A stretch of DNA of 64,000 nucleotides from Symbiodinium kawagutii (lineage: Eukaryota > Sar > Dinophyceae > Suessiales > Symbiodiniaceae): the NCBI GenBank assembly GCA_009767595.1, contig VSDK01011118.1, positions 744,834 to 808,833 of the forward strand, given 5' to 3'. Under the pieces are notes generated by a model, which was not told where the DNA came from, did not search any database, and saw nothing but the letters and a program-made list of their open reading frames with translations. The position numbers and the translations under genes are program-made. Position 1 is the stretch's first letter. Each line of letters begins with the position of its first letter. This document shows, piece by piece, positions 11,898 through 23,400 of the stretch.

Positions 11898-12662
11898 TCA
11901 ACCAAAACCACAACCACAACCAACCAGCAACAACTAAAACAACAATCAAGAACAAACAAGCAACAATGCCAATGAGAAGGACGATAACAGCAAACCGACC
12001 GCGACAGCAACAGCGACAGCAACAGCAACAGCAACAGCGACGGCAACAGCGACGGCAACAGCGACAGCAAAGCCATATGACTCATGTCTTTTCACTCAAA
12101 ATCTGATCTAAGTGCTAATGACGGAGCATGTCAGTGCACGTATGCACATGGAAACCGAGCAACCCTCAAACCGGTTGCGTGTCTCCAGTAGGACTAAAAA
12201 CCTTTTGCATGATCAGTATGCTAGAAAAAACAACTTAGTACATACTGGTACCCAAAACAATCACAAATCAATGTTCTTTACCCAAGCCACGAGGACCATG
12301 GCAGGGGGAATCATCACCCACTCGCAGGGTCTGCCACGAACTGCCTCTTGGTGAGTTGTTTGGGGGTATCAGTTGAATGGCCATTATAAGCCACCTCAAC
12401 CCCCGGCCGCGCCAAGGGTCCGCTGCCCAGCCAATGGGAGAAGTGACGATCATGTTGGGGGCTGATTGGCACCTCTGTAGCTGACCAGGTAGGTGCAAGG
12501 TTCCTGGGGCGAGGCATGGGATCTCTTGTAGGTCCAAGACTGAAATGGGCCAAAACATGGATGAAACTCGACGTTTTGTTCACTCAAACTGCTTAGCCTT
12601 CCAAGGTTTACCAAAAATGGCAGCCACCCGGATGAAGAACAGGACCCCAGGTTGACCTTCAC
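10371..12662. other. Stretch without supported exons
   Basis: Holds (AC)n near 10712-10728, imperfect CACCATCATCAAGCACTAAC repeats at about 11380-11510, and trinucleotide arrays at 11820-12075. A minus patch at about 12490-12560 is open (SWTYKRSHASPQEPCTYLV) but lacks clear borders. Confidence 0.5.
11820..12075. repeat. (AAC)n and (CAGCAA)n trinucleotide arrays
   Basis: Near-perfect (AAC)n from about 11823 to 11897, then CAGCGACAGCAA-type repeats at about 12000-12070. Open frames (poly-Asn/Gln on plus, poly-Val/Leu on minus) are products of the repeat. Confidence 0.95.
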
Positions 12663-12849
12663 TCTGCCGCAGCTGTGCCCCCCTCCCCCGTCAAGGCTCC
12701 CATAGGAGCACATCGCTTCCCTGGTGGTTTCATGGCAGCTTCAAGCTCGAAGCTGAGCTGCACCCGTGGCACATGGTGGCGGCTCATCCCGGCAGGCCCA
12801 CCAAAGTGGAACTGCCAGGTGGATGTGTGGCCCCCAGCCCAAAAAATGC
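12663..12849 (-). CDS. Internal exon (61 codons), unrecognised
   Basis: Minus: CGGCCAG|GC, 61 codons, donor GCGGCAGA|GTGAAG. It reads WAGGHTSTWQFHFGGPAGMS, then HHVPRVQLSFELEAAM and a Gly/Ala-rich end. The start phase fits the end of the last methyltransferase exon (14254) and the end phase fits 9618-9900. It could therefore be a 3' exon of the same gene, but I see no match to the usual C-terminus of that methyltransferase. Confidence 0.5.
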
Positions 12850-13534
12850 CTGGCCGGGAGATTTCAAACTGAAGTTTTGCCTTGTGATTTGCGGGTTCTT
12901 CCTGTTTGGGAAAGGTTGGGAAACAACAAAGTTTGCATATTCTCAAATTCTCAAGCGGTTTTCTGTGCGATGTTGATACTGCAATTGAAAACCAACAAAC
13001 CACAGCGCGGCCGCTGCATTTGAGCACAAAAGCAACGCGGAGGGCTGTCTCACACAGCACGTGGAAAACCGTCACAATTTCTCCAGCGTTTCAGTGTTCA
13101 TACCAAAGGAATGCATCCCAAACCCGCTGTTTCACGGGGCATCATGCCTATGGAGCCTGTTGCCGTGGTATTAAAAGAAAGATAACCACTCATGTTTCAC
13201 CCAGGCATCGTGCGTTTCTTTTCAGACCTGCTTTATCTGTTTCTGAACAGCAGCATGACTTTCCGATTGATCATTGATCACAAAGCTGTCAAAACATGTC
13301 AAAGCTATTATGCAAACTGTCTCAATTGTTGACATCGAACCAATGTTGTCTCTTAGAGTTCCCCCTTGCCCATTGCTTAGCCTATCAGTCGGCCACATTT
13401 TCCCACGGAAAACCTCGTTGAACATCCACAGTTGCTTGGTGGTCAGGGGATGTCAGGGGGGCCCCCGAAACCAGGGGCCAAAAGCCTCTGAACCAACGTC
13501 ACCATCCCATCCAGCTACAAGGTGGGCCTCCTGG

Positions 13535-13715
13535 GCTATAGGTTGATTGATAAGCCATTGAACTGTACGTAGATATATGGCTATAAGTTGATTAATAAAC
13601 CATTTAGCTATAGTTAAATAAATAAATATATATATATATATATATAAATAAATATATATCTACCATAACTGGTAGTTGCCCTAGTCACAAGCCAACTTAG
13701 CTAAGGGGCCCCACC
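13535..13715. repeat. AT-rich element, partner of 46780-46930
   Basis: GGCTATAAGTTGATTAATAAACCATTTAGCTATAG plus ACTTAGCTAAGGGGCCCCACC here recur in inverted orientation at 46830-46930 (CTATAGCTAAATGGCC.. and AGGGGGTCCCACC). A (TA)n run lies at 13625-13645. Confidence 0.5.
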
Positions 13716-14253
13716 TTGTAGAACCAGAACCATGAATCAAAAACAACTATTTCCAGCACCATGAATAGCCGTGGTTACAAACCGTTGTTGAGCACCAGTA
13801 GTTAACCTTTATTAACCACTCCACATGCACCATTATTCCCCATGACTAGCTAATTTCATTTCCCCTCGGGTGCTATCAGGCTAAGAACCAGTCCTTGCAA
13901 GCAAACCCGTAGCAGCTGATGATCGTTCCGAAGCATTACCTAACGGTTAAACAATGGGTAAATGATGGTTCATTAATGATTGCTGTTCTTGATGCTTCGT
14001 AACGGTTGCATGATGGTTTAACAATACTGAACAAGAACCTCACTTTGGAAGGGCAGGGTGTTGTGTCGCGGCCTCTTGTATTGTAATGGTAGATGGTTCG
14101 CACAATGGGAACGAAAACCCAAACACAGGCCTCCGCTGGCGCAGGGCATCACCACTCCCAGGGCTGACCTACTCGCTGCGTCCACTTGGATCAAGGGCTG
14201 CTATGGCACCCATAGCCCAACTGCTATGGGTGACCCCCGAAGGCTAGGATCAC

Positions 14254-14326
14254 CCAATGGCTCCCTCCTTGCCATCACGTCCGTCAGCGCACGGGAGCTT
14301 TCTTCGCTGTTGCTGCCCAGCCACTC
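14254..14326 (-). CDS. Methyltransferase exon 9 (EWLG segment)
   Basis: Minus: GTGTTGAG|GAGTGG, 24 codons plus G, donor CCATTGG|GTGATCC. It reads EWLGSNSEESSRALTDVM. Joined to exon 8 it gives WTPRE-EWLG, matching the family pattern 'YTPKE.WLGG' before the C-terminal helix. Confidence 0.7.
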
Positions 14327-17300
14327 CTCAACACGGGCGGATGCACAAGAACCCAAGAACTGAAAATTACCAGAAAAGAGGATATGTATGGGCTTATTAA
14401 GGGACTACGGGTGGTAAACAATAGTAAATACTGTGATCACCAGAAAAGAAAGACAAGGCATATTATATAACAGAAACCATTTCTATGGGTTTTCTTTGAT
14501 GTGCTCTCTGGCTTAAATCACTCATCATACACTACAATTACAAATGAACAAATAACCATCAGCAACAATGTAAAACAATAAGCAGCATAATTGAAACTGA
14601 TAGACAACAACAAACAAATAAATAGGCACCACTAACTAAGAACCAACAAAAACTGGTATACAAATCATATAGACTCTATAGACATGGATTGACCGTCAAA
14701 ATCATATGAACCGTTTTTTTTAATATGTTTGAGGTGTATGCACGGCTTTTTTAGTGCGCCCCCTATCGTTTTCCAAGTTTTGGGCGTTTTCACCTAATCT
14801 GAAAACATTCTGTAGCAAATCCCCTAGGCACAGCTTGATTCGAGCATTCATACAATCATCAATTCAAAGCAAATCCCATACAAGGCTGGCAAAGAAAAGT
14901 CCGTTCCAGTACCTGCGCAAGTACTGCCACTGCCAAGCTCTTTCTTATGTTTCTTCTACTCAGGGGAACTCGAGCTATCAGAGCCGAAGGAAGAAGATGT
15001 CTCTGTGGTCAGTTTTTTGTGCATTTGGGGTATCGTTCGGGGTATCGTTCATCCTGGCCTTACATCTACAAGATTTCTAGAGGCTATATGCCATAGCGGC
15101 TTAACGACCGTGGCAACTATTTGCAACTGCACATCCACTTGTCCAACCTTTCCAACCCTGTATGTCTCTTTGTCTGGCCATAGAATGCGATCTACCTATC
15201 TAGGTATCATTCCTGTCCCTTGTCATGTCTTCATCTCTCTGTCTTGAGCCCTGCAAAGGACATAGTTTGAGCGCCTGCAATCAAACGTACCTGGCTTTCT
15301 GTGTGCTACATTATCTCTAACAAATATGCATTCTAATGCAGCATAGGAATGATAACCTATGTTCCTTATCGCTACACACCATAGGAATAGCCCACTTGGT
15401 TTCGGCATTGCGGCTCCATTCCTTAATGCTTCAAACCATGCTTTGACGCTAGCACATATGATCATGCTGTTTTTGGGGTATCGGTATCGGTTTTAATACG
15501 TCCCCTATCGTTTTTTGGGTAAAACGCAAAAAACGACAACCTGATGACACACCCTTTACTTACATAATTGTTGATTTAAAAAAATCGTCTCATATAGACA
15601 TGGGTAGACCGTCAACAATGAGCAACAGGAATATGGTGGACAAAGGGGTCAGTCACAAGCAACAAAATGGGAATAGGTAGCAGATGCATCAACAAAAATT
15701 AAAACATGGAATGATAGATTGCCAACAAAAGCCAACAATGATAGGGTGACGCATCAACAATGACGACCAATCTCAACGGGATATATCAACAATCAACGGA
15801 TCGATGCGGGTTGGTCAATGAGACGATTCTTGACACGGTTTCAGGAATTTTGCTACCTCCTTAAATCCCACAATCACCAGGTTGTTGTTTGTTTGGGGGA
15901 AATCCATGTTGGAAACCCGCAAAAAAAAAAACATGCTCAGTGACTTTGATCCACCATGAGCTGCTGCGGGTCCCAGAAAACATTTCAGGCGTCTCGTCCC
16001 AAGCGGTGTGGCAAGCACCTGGGGTTCCAGTCGTCAGCTGGAAGCCAAATTGCCCTACCGTGAACTACCAACCAGCACCGCCAAGCAGCCAAAGCATTGG
16101 ATCAAACCAACCAACCAACCCACCCACCCAACCAACAAACCAACACAACCAACCACCAAAAGACCAACCAACCAACACCCACCAACCGTCGTGCACTGCA
16201 CCAATGCCCCCCCGCCACGGCCGGGCCCCACCTCTCGAGGTGTCCAGGCTTCCAGCCATGCGAAGGGTGTCACCAGCCTTGGTTAAGGTGATGGTCCTAG
16301 TGATGGCTGGTGGTGGATGATAAGTTAAGGCTCAACCTGAAGGAATGATGAGTATCCATCACCAGCCATCACTAGGTGATGATAAGTTAAGGCTCATTAT
16401 TCTTAAGGAATAATAAGTAACAATAACAATGCAATGCTATAGAGCAAAACCATATCCACATTTTTCATTTACGCCATTTTGGGGCATAAGGGGGCGCTCA
16501 CACAACAAACACACGTCTATGCATTCATATATCACATTCAAGCACATGCCCCGCTGCCTATGAGGTGCTAGCACCGTAAGCTACATTGTTGTTGGTTGTC
16601 CGCTGTTGTCCATGTCATGTAAGACCTGTAAACGAAGCACGAGCTCATATCCATCCATTTTGGACAACACTCCCGGCAACCATCGACACTTGATGCATGT
16701 ATTGAATCATGAAAGGCTTGGAGGGCGGCAGCCTGTAATTTTTGTGGGTCACCCCTTGGCAAAAGCTACAAACTGCGCACCAGAAACATTGCTGCTTTCC
16801 TTGACGCGACTGAACTTGAACAATGCCCAAACTACTGCTGATCCACAAGCCTAGGACACCTGGACTACCAAAGGATTGTGGTGAGACATTAACATTCCAT
16901 CACTATGGTAGCTCACAAGCCAACAAGGTAAACATGATCGTCATGACTGTTTGCGATCCTGCCCAGGTGCTACAATTTAAAACTGAACCATGTCATCTGG
17001 GTGTGTTTAACGGCAATAGGTCAACTTGAAGCCGATGTCAATTGTAGATTTCCATAGCTACACATATTTCCAGCTCTCCAGCAACAGCTACCACATTACA
17101 CTGAGGAACATCACGCATACATCCGTTAACACGTCTCGCAGTTTTGAAAAATACCTCCATCGACTGTGTCTATGTGTATCTGGCGTACACGCACACACTT
17201 TCACGTTCAGAATAGTCAGTGAATTATTCATACACTCTGCTAAACTCATGTGTAAATGAAAAACACTAGATATCCAGCAGGTAGTCTCTAATTAACTGTA

Positions 17301-19095
17301 GGAGATTGTTCACTTCTAGCTGAGTTTGCCAAAGGGAAATCATTTTTCGTAGCAACCAATCCACTGGCAGACATGCCTCTCCTCCGTTAACCGCGTCAGG
17401 GTACACGACGACACCACCCGGTGCCAAGCTCTTTGGCAGCAGCGCCAACCAATCTTTGGGCCAACGCAAGCGGCACAGCACGTTGCATGCGAGGATCAAA
17501 TCAAACTTCGCTCCTGGAAGCGATGGAGTTGCGGATGTTGGACGGTAGTCCCAGATGTTAGTTGGCGTCAGTTGAGGATGGCAACGTTGATGTTAGTTCC
17601 GCCAAGCCCTATGCTTGTAAATCCAAGTTGCGCTGCCCGTGATGCAGTTGGATGTACCAAAAGTGCGGTTGGGGATGGCAACGTTGAGCCAAACTATGCC
17701 TGTCAACCAACCATCAAAAACAGCTTGCTGAAGGTGCACTGGGTTGGTTCATGGGAAAATCTGCAGGAAACTCTTGTTTTAACTGTGCCAATCATACAGG
17801 GTTTCGGGTAGATCTAACCATCAACCATTTGCTGGGAGATGTAGAGTGCCAAAATTGGAACTTTTGGATTCTCTTTGGCCAAGGCTTTTAGGGTCAGCAG
17901 CCAAGATCGCACAACATCCATTTCGGCAACCAGCTTGGAAACAACCTTTGGCATTGCGAATCCTAGGCAGCATAGAATTGGTGGGTGGCATGTGTTGATG
18001 TTAGAGGAAAAAAACACGTGGTGCTCACTAAAATCACTACAACAACATACACTACAACAACATACCCTTAGCAGTATATCGTGATGAGCGTGGCAGCTTG
18101 TCCTAGTAATCCCTGTAAACAAGTCCAGCCATTAGCAGACGTTCATGATAATCTTTCTCCTGAGCCGCCAACATACCCCTATCCTAACCTGTTTTGGTGA
18201 TTGGGTTACTGTACAAAGGTTGGTCATATAGATAATGATGAACTCATCCGAATTTGCATAATGGGCTCTTACCTAGCCTAAATAAAGAGCTATCAGAACC
18301 CCACATCAAAAATTACACAAATACATACAAATACCAAATGATTACAACAACCCTCTAACCAACTGATATACAAGTTTGCTTTGTCATTGTAACAAAACAT
18401 TCAGCATTAGCCAGTGGTTCCCCTATGATTCTTGGTTTTATCCTCCACTATTGGTTGATGAATATTGACCCATACCCCATAGCCATATGATTAGCGTTTT
18501 GTACCAACAATGGTTAGCCATGATCTCTCTCTCGCAGTTGGTAGTCCCAGTTCTGAGCGCGGGATTGGCAGGCAAGGGGGACCCTCCAAAGCCGAACTCA
18601 AAACTGCCAACTCTGGATGAAGCTAAACCTCTGGTTGATTAATAGAGGCTATCCCTCAACTTTGCCTTGGTCTTCGCCTTGAATTCCCATTAAATTTGGT
18701 ACCTCTAAAGGCTTCACAAATCCCGGGTTAACAGTAACCAGTCCATGAATCGCCGCCCCGGGCTCTTCCTTGGCCTCCGAAGTGCCAGAAGTTCACCATG
18801 GAACAGCCAGGCTCTTCACCCTTCAACCACCCTTCAACCACCCACCGCACCGCCCAGCACTTGTCCTGTCTGCAACATGTCCATGGCGTCAATGCACGCG
18901 AAGCTGCAGCGCTCAGGGCGTACGCTTAGCGTGATGCTGGCAGCACCGCGCACCTGGCCCAGGCATCGCTGGTGAGGAATGGTCAACACATCTTTGAGAT
19001 AGTGGTGGTTTTGCTGTGTGAATCTATAGTGGCGAGTTAGGGTTCATTTGTTAGTGGCTACTTATGGTTGGTTCAACCTGGTTCGCGAATTATAA

Positions 19096-19126
<31 letters not shown>

Positions 19127-20437
19127 CTCCCGAAGGTTCAGCTCATTAATAGTGGTGAATATAATTTATAGTGTCTAGTTGTGTGAATTTATGTGCAATG
19201 GTTGATTTATGGTGGCTAGCTAAGTGAATTTACTTGCCAATAATGGTTCGGACTGATCATAATAGTTTATAATGCTTAAGCTGAGTGGCTCCATGGTGGT
19301 CAATACACTTGTTAATAATGATTTTACATGTGTATTTTTCCAGCGCCATCAACATGGTTGGTAATGGCTTTTTATTGTTCATGGTGGCTATTGACGGTTG
19401 ATAATATGGCGAGTTTTGATAAACAATCATTATTGGTGAATAATATAACTATAATGGCTGCATGTATAGTCACCAGTTCATGATAGGGCTGCTTGATGTT
19501 GGTCATACCATGCTTAATCCATGTTTTTTCAGCTGGTTCACAATGGTTTAAAGATGGTTAGTGACGGCTAGTGGGTGATTCACACCATTTATGTAGCTAC
19601 TGCAGTTAGTGGTGAATTCACTTGTTAATTGTGATTCAGAATGATGATAACGATTCGAAATGGTTTATCATTGCTAATGCTGGCTAGTGTATAATTCATC
19701 ATGGTTAATGTGATTTTTTTAGGGTTTGGGAACCCCAAAATTATGGTTGTTCGACTACCAAGTCAAATGATTTCAGGGTTGGGTGTACCCCCCAATTCAA
19801 GAAACAACCAACTCGTGATGACCAACTGGTGACAAACTGGTGTGGCGACCAACATGAGTGGCGACGAAGTGAGGGACCCATCTGGTCATAGCAGTGGTGA
19901 ATGTGGTGACTTTGAGGTGGCAGTAGCTGGTGGGTTTGGACTCATTGCTATGGCCAGAAGCCACTTAATTACAACTACCATCTGGTTTCACCACTCCCTG
20001 TAGCTCTTTAACTCTGCCTTTAAAGGGATACCCCTGGCTCCTTAGCTCCCTGAGAATCACCAGCTAGACAACCCCAACTAAATGGGGATGGCACGTGCCA
20101 TTCGAACTCTCTCTCACCTTCTTTCCGGCACCGAACGTGCTCTGCGATATATGCAATACTGGTGTTTGGTCAACTATGGGCCCTGCCAATCGTTACTGAA
20201 GGCTCCACGTCCAGCCAGGGCCTCGTACATCATGAATCCCTTGGTGCCAAGATTTCAGCTGAGCTGGGCTACAGTAGGTCCAGCTATCTATTATGATTCT
20301 TGCCAAGAAATTCGAACAACAGTTCTCGCCCAGCCTGTCAACCACACAGTATCTATTGATCATTTGCAACTCATGATTAACCATCATCAAGCCCTAAATT
20401 CTAGCAACTCATTCATCAAATACATTCCATCATGATC

Positions 20438-20491
<54 letters not shown>

Positions 20492-23400
20492 GGCATTCTT
20501 TGCCAACCATGCCATGAATTCTCCCGAGACCCTCGAGACCTTCTGCCCTGGCAGCATGTAGGGCACAGCGCGGCGCCGTTGTAAGGTCCCACAGGCCTCG
20601 GATAACTGCGCATAACTGCGGCAAAGCCAACATGCCAGACCTTGAACGGATGTTGTCCCAGGGCTGGCCTACCAAGATGGTGGATTTTCCCATTGCTAAA
20701 TGGTGGATTTTATCAATAATTACTTTACTTCGAGTGATCCCCACCATGTCATGTCAACACCGCTTGTTGATTCCTCTTTTGTCTGACATTCTCTCCGGCA
20801 TATCTTCTGACATTCTTTCTGACATTCTCTCTGACATTCTCTCTGGCATACCCTTTGACATTCTTTCTGACATCCTTTCTGGCACATCTTCTGACGTTCT
20901 TTCTGACAACTTTCTAGTCGGACATTCTTTCTGGCAAAACTTCTGACATTCTCTCTGACATCTCTTCTGACATTCTTTCTGACATATCTCTTGACATTCT
21001 TTCTGACATATCTTCTGAAATTTTCTCTGACATTCTTTCTGACATCTCTTTTGGCATTCTTTCTGACATATCTTCTGACATTCTCTCTGACATTCTCTCT
21101 GACATATCTTTTGACATCTCTTCTGACATATCTTCTGACATTCTTTCTGACATATCTNNNNNNNNNNNNNNNNNNNNNNNNNNNNNNNNNNNNNNNNNNN
21201 NNNNNNNNNNNNNNNNNNNNNNNNNNNNNNNNNNNNNNNNNNNNNNNNNNNNNNNNNNNNNNNNNNNNNNNNNNNNNNNNNNNNNNNNNNNNNNNNNNNN
21301 NNNNNNNNNNNNNNNNNNNNNNNNNNNNNNNNNNNNNNNNNNNNNNNNNNNNNNNNNNNNNNNNNNNNNNNNNNNNNNNNNNNNNNNNNNNNNNNNNNNN
21401 NNNNNNNNNNNNNNNNNNNNNNNNNNNNNNNNNNNNNNNNNNNNNNNNNNNNNNNNNNNNNNNNNNNNNNNNNNNNNNNNNNNNNNNNNNNNNNNNNNNN
21501 NNNNNNNNNNNNNNNNNNNNNNNNNNNNNNNNNNNNNNNNNNNNNNNNNNNNNNNNNNNNNNNNNNNNNNNNNNNNNNNNNNNNNNNNNNNNNNNNNNNN
21601 NNNNNNNNNNNNNNNNNNNNNNNNNNNNNNNNNNNNNNNNNNNNNNNNNNNNNNNNNNNNNNNNNNNNNNNNNNNNNNNNNNNNNNNNNNNNNNNNNNNN
21701 NNNNNNNNNNNNNNNNNNNNNNNNNNNNNNNNNNNNNNNNNNNNNNNNNNNNNNNNNNNNNNNNNNNNNNNNNNNNNNNNNNNNNNNNNNNNNNNNNNNN
21801 NNNNNNNNNNNNNNNNNNNNNNNNNNNNNNNNNNNNNNNNNNNNNNNNNNNNNNNNNNNNNNNNNNNNNNNNNNNNNNNNNNNNNNNNNNNNNNNNNNNN
21901 NNNNNNNNNNNNNGGTCCTGGTTGAGGTCCGGCAGCGACCACTGGCCGCGGATGGTCGTGGTTGAGGTCCGGCAGCAACCACTAGTCGTGCATGGTCGTG
22001 GTTGAGGTCCGGCAGCGACCACTAGTCATGCATGGTCGGGGTTGAGGTCCGGCAGGGACCACTAGTCGTACATGGTCGTGGGTGAGGTCCGGCAGCGACC
22101 ACTAGTCGTGCATGGTCGTGGTTGAGGTCCGGCGAGGAGAGGAGAGGACAGGAGAGGAGAGGAGAGGAGGAGGAGAAGTCAGCTGTGATAAAATCTAACA
22201 ACCCTCACCTGACAGGTGGGGAAAAAATGATTTATCAGCTTCCAGGTTAGTTTGCCAGAGAGTACTAGCAACGACATCAACATGTGCATCTGGTTGGTGC
22301 TTCTAACTCCTATGAAAAAAACAGTCAACCAATCAACCGAGCAGCCATTTGTCAATGCTGGGGAGAATAAATAATGGTGAAAATGTAGTTGATTATTGTC
22401 GGTCATCGTCCTTCGCAATGATCCATTGTAAACCAGTCTGTTGACCACCAACCAGCAAAGAAACAAATGTTAACCAGCCAACCAATCACCATCATCACCA
22501 CCAACATCATAGGGTCATAGGGTATTACTGTTGTCAGGTCCCTCTTAAATCTTAACAAACCATCCATACGTGGGATCGATCACAAAGTATCTAATATTTC
22601 CGTTACCTCAGGTTGTAATTTATTAAATTTGAAAACAACATTCTCCATTGTCAAGTTTGAATACTACGTTTCAAACAAATTGGTGTTTCAATTCAAACTT
22701 TGAAAAATAAAAGAGAAAACAGGAAAATTATACATCAAGGATTTGTAGGCGATGAATGGAGCATAAACAAAAATCAAATCTGTATGTGAATATGCCCTTG
22801 GTGTTATGGAACGCAAATGTAAAATTAAAATATGTGCATATGCCCTTGGTGTTAAGGAACGCAAATGTAAAAATTAGAAGGGAATAAAGTGTGAACAATC
22901 GATTGAATTCTCAATGACATATGAACAAGAACAACATGTTCAAAATACTGTATTTTCAAAAACGTGGAAAAACTGGGCCCCCATTTCCCACCTTTCTGAT
23001 GAAAAAATTGTCAACCAACCCATCACTTGTTAGTTGACCACGAACCAGTAGTTGTTTCACCATTCTTGTTGCTCAGTATCCCATGTTATTGAACATTATT
23101 AGCTGGTCATAATTATAACCCATATCAAACCCCTATCAAAGCCACCAACCCGTTATTATCCCCTATTTCCAACCACTATAATCATTATTAACCTATAACC
23201 ATGTTTCACCACCATGAACTACAGCTGGTGGTTCAGCTATTTCACCACTATAGCCACCTATCATGGGGCTGGCTCAACCACCAACCAGCCCCATGGTTCA
23301 CCAGCCACCAGCCACCGCCCTTCGCCTCGATGAAGGCCATGGAGGTGTCGATGCCCGAAACGCGCTGGAAACGCTCGGACAACGCGAAGGTCAGGGCCCC

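Noticed and set aside
11579-12106. Poly-Asn/Gln and poly-Val/Leu frames
   Set aside because: Translation of (AAC)n and CAG-rich arrays.
20720-22022. 420-codon minus frames across the gap
   Set aside because: They run through 756 N and two tandem arrays with periods that keep frames open. No real coding content.
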